This document shows, in pieces, positions 1 through 11,570 of a stretch of DNA of 64,000 nucleotides. The stretch is taken from assembly GCF_003576645.1 (NCBI RefSeq), contig NC_044917.1:9063846-9127845 (forward strand). The letters run 5' to 3'. A model generated the notes under the pieces. That model had not been told where the DNA came from and ran no database searches. It saw nothing but the letters and a program-made list of their open reading frames with translations. The translations under genes were made by a program, and so were the position numbers. Numbering within the stretch: position 1 is the first letter of the stretch; each line of letters starts with the position of its first letter. This DNA is from Ipomoea triloba (Eukaryota > Streptophyta > Magnoliopsida > Solanales > Convolvulaceae).

Positions 1-83
1 AATACAAAATTAATGTCTACAAAACACCTAGCTATTTCCTTATTATCCCTTAAAATGAAATCAAGAGTATAAATAATAAATAT

Positions 84-255
84 ATGGCCAATGACCTTGT
101 GGTCTAATGACATCCGATTGCACTCCCATGTGGGAAGGGGGTGAGTTTGAGCCTCAGTGGATGCGTTGCTGTTTCTTTGTGCACCGAGCGTTAGAAATTA
201 CTCTCTGCCATTGAAATTGTTTCGTTGTAACCAGGGTGTCCTCGTAGTAAAACAC
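84..255 (+). mobile_element. tRNA-derived SINE, copy 1 (degenerate)
   Basis: Head contains a Pol III A-box-like segment (TGTGGTCTAATGACATCCG) and, about 40 bp later, a B-box-like GAGTTTGAGCCTC. The same arrangement recurs at 1598, 8969, 12871, 20497, 23549, 24764 and 48693. The 3' part is diverged and no clear TSD is visible here. The family assignment rests on the better-preserved copies. Confidence 0.6.
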
Positions 256-299
256 CATTTTCATACTATCAACATCCACATTTAATTTAAGCCATCTGG

Positions 300-1050
300 A
301 AGGGATATTTTTTAACTTTTCTTTAAGCCATCTTGAAGGGATACTTTTTAACTTTTATTGTCGAGGAGATGGCTTGGAACTTGTAGGATACTGCCAATTA
401 TTTGCTTCTCTCCAGCCATCAAGAAAAGATCTCGCTTCATCAACAATCTGAGCATGGCCCATAATGTTGTTGTTCCACACCTTTTGGTTGCGTGCCTCCA
501 AACATTTTCAGCAAACCGTGACAATTAACAAATAGCCTTGCTCATCCATAGAATCAAAGATATATTTCACCCAGTGAATAAAGTAATCACAACTGGGAGT
601 TTGTATCCCACCCACCATGTCCCAGCACAATCTATCCATTATGCATTGGGCAAATAGATGTGCAAAAGTCTCATTTGTCTGATGACATAAATGACACAAT
701 TGAGGCAGCCAACCTACTTCTCTACTAATGTTGTAGCCATAGGTAATGAGTTAGTGCACACTTGCCAGAAAAATGTTTTAATTTTTAGAGGCATTCCAAA
801 TTTCAACATCCCTGACCAATTGAAATCATCAATTAAATATAAATCTCCAATTAACCTTCTGTATCAACTCTTAATAGTGTAGTCCTCGCTCTCATTTGCA
901 GCCCATATAATTTTATCACAATGTTGTCCCTCCGTAATAGCTACTCTTAGAACCGTTTATCTATCCCTTGCAGTCAAACAATCTAGTAGAATCCATCCCA
1001 ATTATTATCATCCAAAGTCATAAGAGACTCCACTATTAGCCTGTTGCTGT
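300..1050 (-). pseudogene. LINE (non-LTR retrotransposon) remnant, zf-RVT region
   Basis: Read on the minus strand, 508-699 encodes a zinc-binding motif of the type that follows reverse transcriptase in plant L1-like LINEs: C-x2-C-H-x4-ET-x2-H-L-F-x2-C. Just upstream, in another frame, are the typical zf-RVT lead-in residues (FGMPLKIKTFFWQVCTNSLP). Further upstream is a diverged stretch resembling the segment between RT and zf-RVT. Frameshifts and stops break the reading frame several times, so this is a dead relic. No RT catalytic YADD motif was found in the window. Confidence 0.6.
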
Positions 1051-1532
1051 TGAAAGATTATGAGGCATCTCTGAAGAAATATAAGGATTTTTTAGGATGG
1101 GAAGTCAAGGATCCTGCCAAGTTTTGATAAACCTGACATTTACAACTCTCAATTTGTAGTTATTATAAACGACCTACTTGGATTCATTGATACTTCTCTA
1201 AGCAAACTAGGGATTATAACCTATTCCATCCTCCAAAAAGGAAGTTATGGGATAATACATTGCTTTGAACATTTTTAAAACTAAGGAATCCGTAGATTAA
1301 ATAAAATGTTAAGCTTGCTTACCTAGCATTGCAAGATTAAACTCTCTTAATCTCCTAAAATCAAGTCCCCGAGCTCTTTGGAGCACTCTAATATTTTCAT
1401 GCTTTTCATCTTATTCCCTTACCCCTATTACTATCACAGTCCCACCAAAAGGAGTTCATAATAATCTCAATTTCTTTGCAAAGTTGAACAGGAAGGATAA
1501 AAAACACTCATGACATGTCCATATATACACTT

Positions 1533-2016
1533 GAATTCTTGAATATCATACGAGCATCCGGGCTTCAAAATCATTCAATAACATTGGGTCACCTGTATAC
1601 GGGAGGTGGTGGGTTCGAGCCTCAGTGGAGGCAATATTGACTCTTGTGCTTTAATAGGTTGAGAAAGTAGTTATGAACAGATACTGCATTGTAATAGAGC
1701 TAGTAGTATTTGAAAAAAAAACATTGGGTCACCTGTAATGTTATTGAGAAACATTGATCGTAGTCTTAGATTATGCAATGGAACTAGGTTGGTTGTAAAC
1801 AAATTAGCTAACCATGTGGTTGAAGGAATCATATTGGCAAGTCATCCCCAATCAGACCCAAGATTACATTTCAAGTTTAACAGAAGACAATTTCCACTCA
1901 TGTTGTCATATGCAACGATTATCAACAAGAGTCAAGGGCAAACACTTTCCAATGTTGGAATGATACTAAAGAATAAATCAACCAGACGGATTCAAAATTT
2001 AGTTTGTGATGAATGA
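1533..2016 (+). pseudogene. Helitron PIF1-like helicase C-terminal relic, split by a SINE
   Basis: 1738-2016 translates to the C-terminal part of a Helitron Rep/helicase protein. It has the conserved VMLLRNID, LCNGTRL, F-K-F-x-R-R-Q-F-P and INKSQGQTL blocks; the last is helicase motif VI-like. The residues before the SINE (EFLN and NIGSPV around 1533-1597) are the expected upstream helicase residues but are in a shifted frame. A SINE (1598-1720) sits inside the ORF, flanked by a 17-bp duplication. The gene is therefore a nonfunctional fragment. The matching Helitron 3' end lies 160 bp downstream. Confidence 0.72.
1598..1720 (+). mobile_element. 5'-truncated SINE with exact 17-bp TSD
   Basis: Contains the B-box-like GGTTCGAGCCTCAGTGG, the family tail (GTAGTATTTG) and a terminal A-run. 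It is flanked by perfect direct repeats ACATTGGGTCACCTGTA at 1581-1597 and 1721-1737, the hallmark of target-primed insertion. The A-box half is missing, as expected for 5' truncation. It interrupts the Helitron helicase reading frame. Confidence 0.85.
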
Positions 2017-2139
2017 AAAATAAATTGTAATTCTACTACTATTGTAATTTACAAAGAGGTTTTTAATAATTTGTAATTTGTGTAATTAATAATATTATCT
2101 TCTCTTATTTTGTTTTTCACCAATAATTCAATTTACTTT

Positions 2140-2179
2140 ATATATTATCGGTCCGTGCATCGCACATGTCAATAGCTAG
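2140..2179 (+). mobile_element. Helitron 3' terminus
   Basis: The short hairpin GTGC-ATC-GCAC lies near the end of a segment that finishes CTAG followed by T at 2176-2180. This is the CTRR-type Helitron 3' end inserted before a T, and it lies downstream of the helicase relic in the correct orientation. A TC-starting 5' end was not identified. Confidence 0.6.
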
Positions 2180-3172
2180 TTGCATTAAAGAACCTTCCCA
2201 CAGATACCATATACAAGGGGGGAAAACATTCTCCCTATTTATAAGGGCAACGCTCTTCCCATTTTTTTGGTGTTAGGACTCCGCCACATGATACGATACT
2301 AAGTCAAGACACTAACTTCACTACAAATATTAGCTCATGAGTGGAGATTTGGTCCCAACTTAAATACCACTTAATAATATCTTGTGAAGTCGATGTAAGA
2401 TTGTATCACCATATTTTATGTAATTTGCAATTTTGTTTGCTTCCCCCCCCCCCCCCCCCCTAGAGAACAACAACAATAATAATTTGTTTGATTGCTCTTG
2501 GTCAAATTTGTTGCATATTATCATCTCAATGTTCTCTTGTGTGGTTTGTGAGATATTATACATGAGTGAAATTTATTCAATGTATTCCAATAGATAGTGA
2601 TTGAGAGTTTTCCAAAAAATTACTCCATATTATATGGACCCGAGTTTTAAATGTTCACAATCTACATACTCAATGTTCACAACCAACTTTTTAAAAATTC
2701 ACAATTTGTATACTACGAACACACAATGTTAACATACACAATTTATGTGATTTGACTCAAAAACACAATTTATATTCTAAAAGTTCACAATTTTAATACT
2801 AAAAATACACGTTTAGGATCAGAATACACCTTGCAAGGTGGATCCTAATCCATGGTATAACAACTCGACTTTTTTCCATAATAAAAAAAAGTTGAATTGA
2901 AAGATTTTTTTTTTTTTTTTTTTTTTTTTGTGGGTATGATGTCTACTAGTATAATAAATATTCTATACTTGATTAGTTGATTACAAGGAAATAAATGTAA
3001 ATTGAATAAGTGAACAAGAAGTCAAGCATGGGAAGCTTTATTACCTCATAGCATCAAAGCTTTGCCCGCCTTTCCAATAGAAATATAAACAACTATTGAG
3101 AGCAGTTGCTACGTTTCTTCTAACCCCTAAAACCCATCTGAATTCCTCTCCGTTGCAAAACAGTCATCGTTA
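2180..3172. other. Intergenic / DEG9 upstream region
   Basis: AT-rich, with a poly-C tract (about 2443-2460) and a poly-T tract (about 2906-2929). 2636-2870 holds degenerate repeats of a 'GTTCACAAT' unit and ends in an imperfect palindrome around CACCTTGCAAGGTG; related repeats occur at 45960-46310. The last 100 bp before the DEG9 ATG should contain its promoter and 5' UTR. No convincing TATA box is visible. Confidence 0.5.
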
Positions 3173-6100
3173 ATGGCGGGCGAAAACAAGCGAAAGCGAG
3201 GCCGGAAGTCAAAATGCCGATCCCCGGAAGCCGTGGAAACCCCTAGCTCCGCTACCGCCGCCGCAGCCTCAGCGTCGCCCGCCATCGACGACGTCGTCTT
3301 CTCCGTCAGCAACGTGGAGCTAATCAATCCTCCCGCGAACTCGTCCTCCCCTTCCCACCACCGCCGCCGCGGCCGCCCCCGTAAAGTCTCCAAACACGCC
3401 GAAAAGCAATCCAAGCTTGAGAAATCCGAAACCCTAAAAGTCTCGTCCCCGCCCAGACGGGTGGCTGACAAGCCTAATGGATCGGCTTCTCTGGTTGCAA
3501 GTGAGGCTGCGATTTCGAATTCCGCGGTCGCTCGGGTTGTACCGGCAATGGACGCCGTCGTCAAGGTGTTTTGCACCCATACCGAACCCAATTTCTCGTT
3601 GCCATGGCAGCGGAAACGCCAGTTTAGTTCCAGTAGTAGTGGGTTTGTGATTAAAGGGAGGAGGGTTTTGACCAATGCTCACTCCGTGGAGCATTACACA
3701 CAGGTTAAGTTGAAAAAGAGAGGCTCGGATACCAAATATCTTGCTACGGTGCTCGCCATTGGAACTGAGTGCGATATTGGTGAGCAGTTTAATCAATTTT
3801 CATTTCTGCCTAAGTCACTCAGAAAACTTGGCCTTGTAATTGATCAAATTCTGGTATTGACATTGTTGTTGGCCACTTCAATTTTAATTTAATTTGCATC
3901 AGAATAGCTGAACCAATGCTTATTAGTGTTGTTTGAGTGTGAAAAGTATGCATGAAAGTTTAAAGGATGTATTTTTAATTTTTTATCAGTGTGCTCAATC
4001 TTGGTTAACCATTGTGCAAAAATCCCAATCTTTATGTAAGAGTTGGGTCATTACCCCAATAATGACTCATTAGATAAAGATACACTCCCTTTTCACCATC
4101 ATTAACTTTGGTTTATCTGATGTGGCAGCTTTGCTTACAGTTGAGGATGATGAGTTTTGGGAAGGGGTATCTCCTGTGGAATTTGGTAATTTACCTGCAC
4201 TTCAAGATGCTGTGACTGTTGTAGGCTATCCAATTGGTGGAGACACAATTTCTGTGACGAGTGGGGTTGTTTCACGTATAGAGATATTGTCGTATGTTCA
4301 TGGATCAACTGAACTTCTGGGACTGCAGGTACTTCCTGAGTAGGATTTTATTGATTGTACTGTGAATCTAGCTCTGAATTGCTAATGAAGATCATTTTTG
4401 CAGATCGATGCTGCTATAAATTCTGGAAACTCTGGAGGCCCTGCTTTTAATGACAAGGGAAATTGTGTAGGCATTGCATTTCAGTCCCTCAAACATGAAG
4501 ATGCTGAAAACATTGGTTATGTTATACCAACACCAGTCATCATGCACTTCATTCAGGACTATGAAAAAAATGGAGCGTATACTGGTGAGTTTGGCAGCAT
4601 TTCATGATGATCTAATTTTTTAACAACGCCATGAAGAAATATGGTCATATGTTGCATGTGGGATTCTTCATCCCCTGATGTAGTGGTCTAAATCGGTTTT
4701 GGAATTTAATCTCTAAGGGATGGGTGATCAAGAGTCTAGCTTTTTCATCATCTTCTACTCTTAAGAGATTTGCAATTGTGATTTTTCCTGCAAGTAATAT
4801 GAACATCACCATTTTCTTTTTATTTTATTTTAGTATTTGATAAGTAATAAGCAAACACTATAGAAAAATACTCTGAGGGCTCTTATTAGAAAAAAGAAAA
4901 GAATTCTAATTACCACAGAAGCATGGCTGTCTTTTCGTAAAAAAAAAAAAAAACCAATATCTAGGTTGTCACCCCTATGCACTGAAGCTAATTGATTGAA
5001 AATGATCATCAGAGACAGACCCAACCTACCACATACCCTCTTTTATTTTATTTTATTTTATTTTTTATTTTTAGACCTCAAGATTAATGTATGATTTTGC
5101 ACCTGTATACCTGCCATTTTCCTTCTGTACATGTGAGTCATGGTAATTGTTTCGTTAAGATTGAATTGTTGCAAGGCCATTTTTCCTCACATAGTATGTC
5201 TACAAATTACTTCATGAAAGGCTTTATATCTTTTGACATGATGAATGACTATATTTAATTAGCTGATTGTGGAAGATAAGAAGAGGAAGTAATAGTGGAC
5301 CTTGCAAGGCCATTTCTCCTTCTCAGAAAAAAAATAAAAATGAATTCTTTCCAGATTTCTTGGTTCATCAAACATCAAATCCAATGTCTTTAGGTGGATT
5401 AGCTTTGCACTGCAGAAAATTGAGAAGTATCTATAAGTGATTAGAACACTGATATGTGAGATGATGACAAATTGTTGTCAAGCTCTGGAGTAAGTAGTAT
5501 TATCAATTTTAGGAAACATAACATTCCTGTCATTGTGTTTAGTCAGTTCTTGTAACGTTGGAGTCCAACTTAATCCCCTTGTTTCTCTGGGCTCTACAAG
5601 ATAGAAAGAACCTGTAAAAGCAAGAATACACCATGAAATAAATGCCATATACAGATTTTGAAATGACCTTGTCCAGAAATGAAAAAAGGAGGGGGAAAAA
5701 TTACTCCATAAGAATCTATGCCGAATATCTTCTTTTTGTTATTTTTGCTCTGCAGCTTGAGACTGCACCTGCCTTTGATGTCATCAATGGGCATTAAGCA
5801 GCCATGGTTGCCATGATTCACTTTAAATGTTTTCCTTTTACTTTTCCTCTTGGCTTAGTCTCTGGAACATAATTTGTATTTTGTTTCTGACAAAATTGTC
5901 ATCATTATCTCTCTACGTCAGGATTTCCTATTCTCGGGGTTGAGTGGCAAAAAATGGAAAATCCAGATTTGCGATTGTCAGTGGGAATGAAATCTGACCA
6001 GAAAGGTGTTCGAATAAGAAGAATTGACCCAACTTCTCCCGAGTCTAAGGTTTTAAAGCCATCTGATATTATTCTAAGCTTTGATGGGGTTAATATTGCG

Positions 6101-9100
6101 AATGATGGAACAGGTAAAAGTGCTGTTTTGTGTCTGAAGAGGACAAAACATCTTTTATGTACCACATGCAAATACTTAGCATTTTAACATGTGATTATGT
6201 GCTCTATGTTGGTTTGCACCTTCTCTTCAATATTTAATTAAAAAAATTGATAAAAATTGTTAGAATTGCCTGTCAAATTATCACGTATTCCTATGTTTTT
6301 GTTATTCTAGCTACTGTGCTGATGACTTGTCTCTTCTAATACATATTTTTTGGAGTAATAATTATCTTGTAAATGCTTTTTAAAATAGAACATCAATTTT
6401 CTTTGGTTAAGTTATGTAAAGCATAATTCACAATTTGATTCTGAACCAGCTTGATGTCTTTATACTTGTAAGTTGGGCTCTGAATTATGTAGAAGACTGC
6501 TGAAAATTTACAGGGGTGTAAGTTTTTTGCTGACTCATCTTCTGAAATGTTGATTTTTGAAGTGTTGCAAAAATTGACCTAGGCAGATGCATATTCTAAT
6601 GTAGGTGGCTGTCTGACTAGTTGGCCGAGTTGACCGACTAGTTGGACAAGTCGGCCGACTATTCGGCCATTTTTTCCTGTGTGTCTCCGTTGCTTTTGCT
6701 GGAGTTCGCACCCTTGCAGTAGGCAGTAGCCCATCGCTGAAAGAGTTTGGGCATGGGTTTGACTTTTAAGCTTTGGACTAGACTTTTAAGTTTTGGGCTA
6801 GGGTTAGGCTTTAATGCTTTATTGTTTTATCAAATATAATAAAAGCCCGACTAGGCGCCCATCCACCTCCCGATGAGTGCAAAGCACCTTTACAACCTTG
6901 CGTGAAGTTTCTGCATACTTCCCTTCTAAGAGAAGGTGTTGTTTATGGTTTTACAAAAATGTATAAAACAGGTAAGATTCAATCAAGGGAAATCACACAA
7001 TCAAGGTTATCACGGCAACGCCTAGGCATCCGGTCAGTGGAGACTGGACGCCTAGTGAGCTCGCCCCCCCCTAAAATGGGGGAGGCGAGCTTGGGCGTTG
7101 CTTGGGATGCATAACCCAGCATTGACCCGGGTTTGAATCGGAATTAAAAAGAAAAAGAAAAAGAATACATGATTAAAACCCTTCCAACGCCTCTTCTCTT
7201 CGCAAATCGCATCGCATCTACGCAGCCTTCATTTCCTTTTTATCGAAGCCCACTGCTGTTGTCTAGGACTTCCAGCTCAGCCGTCGCACCCTTGCTGTCT
7301 AAGACTCGGCCGTCGCCATTCTTTCTTCTTTTTCTCTCTTTCTTCTTTCTTTTTCTTCTTGGCTTCTTCTAGGCCGAGTGGCCTTTTGCTCGGTTGGGCT
7401 TTGTTTTGCCCTTCTTGGCTTCTTAGTTAAGCTTCTATAGTTCTATATATATATATATATATTGTATTTTTTAAACTTGTCGCGCCTAGGCGACAAGGCG
7501 GTCGGGGGGCGCCGCGACTTAACATGGCGCTATGATAAGCTTGCACACAATCAATTAATATGTAATTCTTGATTTCAGCACCCACAATTTATTTAATCTG
7601 GATCACTTGAAAATTTCCCTTATCTGATTTTCTTTCCCTGCCTTGGTCTTCTGTTGGGAGTAGCTATCCAGCGACCAAACCCCATGTTCCCTGGTCTATA
7701 TCACTAATGGAGCTGAATGAAGTCTCTATCATGCAATTTTAATAATAAATCCATGTTATCTTATTAAATGCTGAAATTTAAAAATTAGTTACTCATGAGG
7801 TGTAAATTGTTGGGTTCGCAAAATGACAGTGCTAAACTTGTTCCAATTTTACATTGATATGCAAGTTCAGGTACAGTTTTTTCTTCATAGTCTTGATGGG
7901 AAGATGGGGGAATTCATTGAAGGGGAAGTGGAATCTGAACCTCCTTAAATTGGGTGAATCATAGTATCTAAACACCAGAATTTTCATGTTGTGTATAAGT
8001 TTTGAAATATTTTGTGTTACTGCAGATACTTGTTGGACATTGATCTCGAGTACTTAGATTTGTTTAGGGATTGCATATAAACTTCCTTTCTCTTATTTTC
8101 AGTTCCATTCCGGCATGGGGAGCGGATAGGTTTTAGTTATCTTGTATCCCAGAAGTACACAGGAGACAGTTCAGCAATTAAAGTTCTTCGCAATTGTGAG
8201 ACCCACACATTTAATATCAAACTTGCAAGTCACAAGAGGTTGATTCCAGCTCACAACAAGGGCAGGCCTCCCTCTTATTATATTATAGCTGGATTTGTTT
8301 TTACAACTGTGTCAGTTCCGTATCTTCGTTCAGAGGTGCGCATATCACTTATGCTTATCCAAGTATCAATATTCCACTATAGTGACATATTTTGATTCCT
8401 ATGAGATCACATGAATTTCATATATAGCAGGTGCTACAAAGAACTATATGTCTTTGAAATGTTTGTTCCTTACCACTTAACTGTTTTTACAGTCTGTACA
8501 TGAGGGCATTCCCTGCTTCTTGTTGGTTTACTTTCTGAAGTTGCATGGATGATAAATAGTTATAAGCTTTAAATGCATTAAGCTGTCACTTTGTATTTCA
8601 ATATCAACCATGTGCCAAAAGGTTTTTCTTGTATACATATATAGATGCATGTATGCGTACATGTGCACCTCTATGGGTGTATTATTGCTAACTCTTACTG
8701 TGTGCATCACCAGTATGGAAAGGATTATGAGTATGAAGCTCCTGTCAAACTTTTGGACAAGCTTTTGCATGAATTGCCACAATCACCAGATGAACAGATA
8801 GTTGTAGTTTCTCAGGTTTTCTCTATGCCCTCTTTTCTCCTATTATTAGCCGCCTTGATGTTGTCCGGATAGTTTTATGACATCTATCTGACTTTTTTAT
8901 ACATGGAATCATGGAAGGTGCTTGTGGCTGACATCAATATAGGATATGAGGACATTGTCAACACTCAGGTTTTTTTTTTGAATACTATTAACTCTATTAT
9001 AATACAGTATCTGTTCATAACTACTTTCTCAACCTATTGAAGCACAAGAGTCAGTATTGCCTCCACTGAGGCTTGAACCCACCACCTCCCTTATAAAGGG

Positions 9101-9526
9101 AACGGTTTGATGCCACTGACTTATGACTTTTTGTATGTAAATTGTAGGTAACATTTCCTACTCAGCTGTACGTTCTGCTTTGTGTCTGATAATTTCTGTT
9201 GTAACCAGGTACTTGCTTTCAATGGTCTTCCTGTGAAGAATTTGAAGGGCTTAGCCAACATGGTTGAGAATTGTAATGATGAATTTTTGAAGTTCGATTT
9301 GGAATACCAACAGGTACACCATTCCTGGCCAATCCCTGTTCCCAAGTGGCCCTACCCCTTGAGCACTCCATCTCTGGTTTGTAATTTCTGTGGAAAAACC
9401 CTCGCTAATATTTTGTAATATGTGCAGGTAGTGGTCCTCCAGACAAATACAGCAAAGGCCGCGACATTGGGCATCCTTACTACACATTGTATACCCTCCG
9501 CAATGTCTGATGATCTTAAGGCATAA
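3173..9526 (+). CDS. DEG9: DEG9-type Do-like serine protease (nuclear), 9 exons, 589 aa
   Basis: ATP-independent serine endopeptidase of the Deg/HtrA family (S1C). Arabidopsis DEG9 is nuclear/nucleolar and is reported to degrade the response regulator ARR4. Exons: 3173-3779, 4129-4328, 4404-4584, 5922-6113, 8103-8335, 8714-8815, 8918-8968, 9209-9313, 9428-9526; all junctions are GT-AG and in frame. Catalytic triad His170 (LTNAHSVEH), Asp201 (TECDI) and Ser279 ([10 protein letters not shown]). The N-terminus has an NLS-like KRKRGRK (6-12) and an AT-hook-like RRRGRPRK (64-71). PDZ-like regions follow the protease domain, and the protein ends SAMSDDLKA. Its length is close to the family's ~590 aa. 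Intron 4 carries a hAT-type MITE. Intron 7 is almost entirely a SINE whose poly-T begins at the donor. Confidence 0.95.
7002..7543. mobile_element. hAT-type nonautonomous element in DEG9 intron 4
   Basis: Terminal inverted repeats CAAGGTTATCA (left) and, read inward from the right end, CAAGCTTATCA. Flanked by a perfect 8-bp duplication CACACAAT at 6994-7001 and 7544-7551; 8 bp is diagnostic of hAT. Subterminal GC-rich CGCCTAGGC blocks, an internal hairpin (about 7057-7093) and a pyrimidine-rich tract at 7310-7370. No transposase coding is visible. Confidence 0.8.
8969..9130 (-). mobile_element. SINE filling DEG9 intron 7
   Basis: Antisense family member. The T-run (complement of the SINE A-tail) starts directly after the exon 7 donor GT. 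It is followed by the complement of the family tail and by a B-box complement (GGCTTGAACCCACC). The 5' A-box region is eroded. The rest of the 240-nt intron is only about 80 nt, with the acceptor CAG at 9206-9208. Confidence 0.75.
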
Positions 9527-10194
9527 GATTATATTATTATGGAATGCATCATGATTCTTCCTTCCATTTGGCTCTGCGGTATTTATTTATAGTTCTGTTT
9601 GCTATGTTTCCGTCAAAGACCGTTTTGGAGCATCAGAATTTTAGAAAATTATAGCTAGCAATTTTTACTTGCTAGTAGTTTTTTCCTTAATGGTAATTAG
9701 CATTTTCGGAAGTGATTGTCTTAAAATTTGAAAGTTCATAGGGTCTTAGATCACTGAAGACATTTCGAAGGCAGGGAAGCGATCTGTTTCCCTTTCTATT
9801 GATTTTTGAGAGCACAACTAGAGAGAAGAAGAAAAGGGGGTTTTTTTTTTCTGCAAACAAAGGATTTTTTTGGGGAGGGAGGGGTGTACAAGAAAAGGTT
9901 GCTCTTGAACTGGTTAGCAATGTTCTTTTCTAGATTATTCTTAGTCATTCATGTGTACATTGATGATACTTATTTACAAGAATTAGTAGAAGTTAATCAA
10001 TATGCACATGCCATATATTAAGAATTGCTTCTGATGGCTGTCCATTCCAAGGTATCATTGGCATTGGGTTTGATATATGTGACAAAGATAAGTAAGTTAT
10101 GCTTTCACTTACATTGTTTGATTTGGGGATTTGAAAGATAAAAATCCGGTGTTGATGTTACATTTGCAAGGGTTGGACTGCTGTTGGAACTTTG

Positions 10195-10195
<1 letters not shown>
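9527..10195. other. DEG9 3' flank
   Basis: No gene seen. Contains the DEG9 3' UTR and AT-rich spacer up to the TA microsatellite. Confidence 0.5.
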
Positions 10196-10252
<57 letters not shown>

Positions 10253-10701
10253 NNNNNNNNNNNNNNNNNNNNNNNNNNNNNNNNNNNNNNNNNNNNNNNN
10301 NNNNNNNNNNNNNNNNNNNNNNNNNNNNNNNNNNNNNNNNNNNNNNNNNNNNNNNNNNNNNNNNNNNNNNNNNNNNNNNNNNNNNNNNNNNNNNNNNNNN
10401 NNNNNNNNNNNNNNNNNNNNNNNNNNNNNNNNNNNNNNNNNNNNNNNNNNNNNNNNNNNNNNNNNNNNNNNNNNNNNNNNNNNNNNNNNNNNNNNNNNNN
10501 NNNNNNNNNNNNNNNNNNNNNNNNNNNNNNNNNNNNNNNNNNNNNNNNNNNNNNNNNNNNNNNNNNNNNNNNNNNNNNNNNNNNNNNNNNNNNNNNNNNN
10601 NNNNNNNNNNNNNNNNNNNNNNNNNNNNNNNNNNNNNNNNNNNNNNNNNNNNNNNNNNNNNNNNNNNNNNNNNNNNNNNNNNNNNNNNNNNNNNNNNNNN
10701 N

Positions 10702-10760
<59 letters not shown>
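10196..10760. repeat. (TA)n microsatellite with assembly gap
   Basis: Alternating TA from about 10196 to 10252, then Ns 10253-10701 (449), then TA again to about 10760. The gap lies wholly within the repeat, so its real length is unknown. Apparent reading frames across it are artefacts. Confidence 0.95.
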
Positions 10761-10764
<4 letters not shown>

Positions 10765-11000
10765 CAGCACTAATGCTCAGTCCATAGAATGTGAACCTTG
10801 GGTTACTATGTTTGGAGTGCTTATGACTTTACTCATATATATGATGAGGACTTAGTAGGGTGTGCTTTACATATATCAAGCTTTTGAAACCTTGAGTTTT
10901 CATGCCATTTTAAAAACACAAAAAAGCAATGTTTAATGTTTGCCAAGGGATATGTATATGTAGTAAATGTGTGAGGTTGCAGCATTCCAATATCGATCAA

Positions 11001-11158
11001 AGGTCTCATTGTTCTATAACCAATTAATACTATTAGTTGGTCAAATTGACTAACACAATTAGTTATCAACTACTGTATTAGGTCTCATTGTTCTATAACC
11101 AATTAATACTATTAGTTGGTCAAATTGACTAACACAATTAGTTATCAACTACTGTATT
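11001..11158. repeat. 79-bp perfect tandem duplication
   Basis: The unit starting AGGTCTCATTGTTC occurs at 11001-11079 and again at 11080-11158 with no visible difference. The unit itself contains imperfect inverted copies of AGTTGGTCAA and TTGACTAAC. It is a very recent duplication or an assembly duplication. Confidence 0.85.
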
Positions 11159-11203
11159 AGTTAATTGTTAAGCACAATGTGAGGTCTAAAACAGAAAAAC
11201 ATC

Positions 11204-11437
11204 TCATTTCTTATCTCCCTCCCATCCGCTTTGATGTAGAAGAAGATTATGCTCTCCATCAGAGTATTCCATAACAGTCTTAGAGAACGAAAACGAGTCA
11301 TCATCGTTCAAGAACATAATGCTTTGGATAAACGCAATGCAACATCCTAATGTGTTGAGACATTTTATTGCTCCACACAAGAGAAGCTTTTGGTTTATGA
11401 TAATCAGTGTAACGGCCATCCTTTTAGCCTTCTCCAT
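11204..11437 (-). CDS. Possible small membrane-protein ORF, 77 aa
   Basis: I do not recognise this product. Starting at the ATG at 11437, the ORF encodes a basic start (MEKAKR), one hydrophobic segment that could span a membrane (about residues 17-41), then an acidic and polar tail (DDDSFSFS and EYSDGEH) with no stops. A TATA-like CTATATTTATATA lies shortly upstream (about 11451-11466, minus). The composition is less AT-biased than the neighbouring DNA. It could be a genuine small gene, an exon of a larger lost gene, or chance. Confidence 0.33.
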   Translation of the reverse strand: MEKAKRMAVTLIIINQKLLLCGAIKCLNTLGCCIAFIQSIMFLNDDDSFSFSKTVMEYSDGEHNLLLHQSGWEGDKK

Positions 11438-11570
11438 GGCATGTCTTTGTGTGTATATAAATATAGCATAAAGTTTTATAGAAGCTAAGGACACAAGAGT
11501 AGAGATTTTACAAGACTACAATGTATTACTTCAAAGCATTGCGAATGTGCGATCGAGTTGTTTTTGCTTA

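Noticed and set aside
3127..3675. Long minus-strand open frame opposite DEG9 exon 1
   Set aside because: It is the antisense shadow of a GC-rich coding exon; the plus strand has clear family homology.
10105..10787. Open frames with Ile-Tyr repeats across the first gap
   Set aside because: Made of TA microsatellite and Ns.
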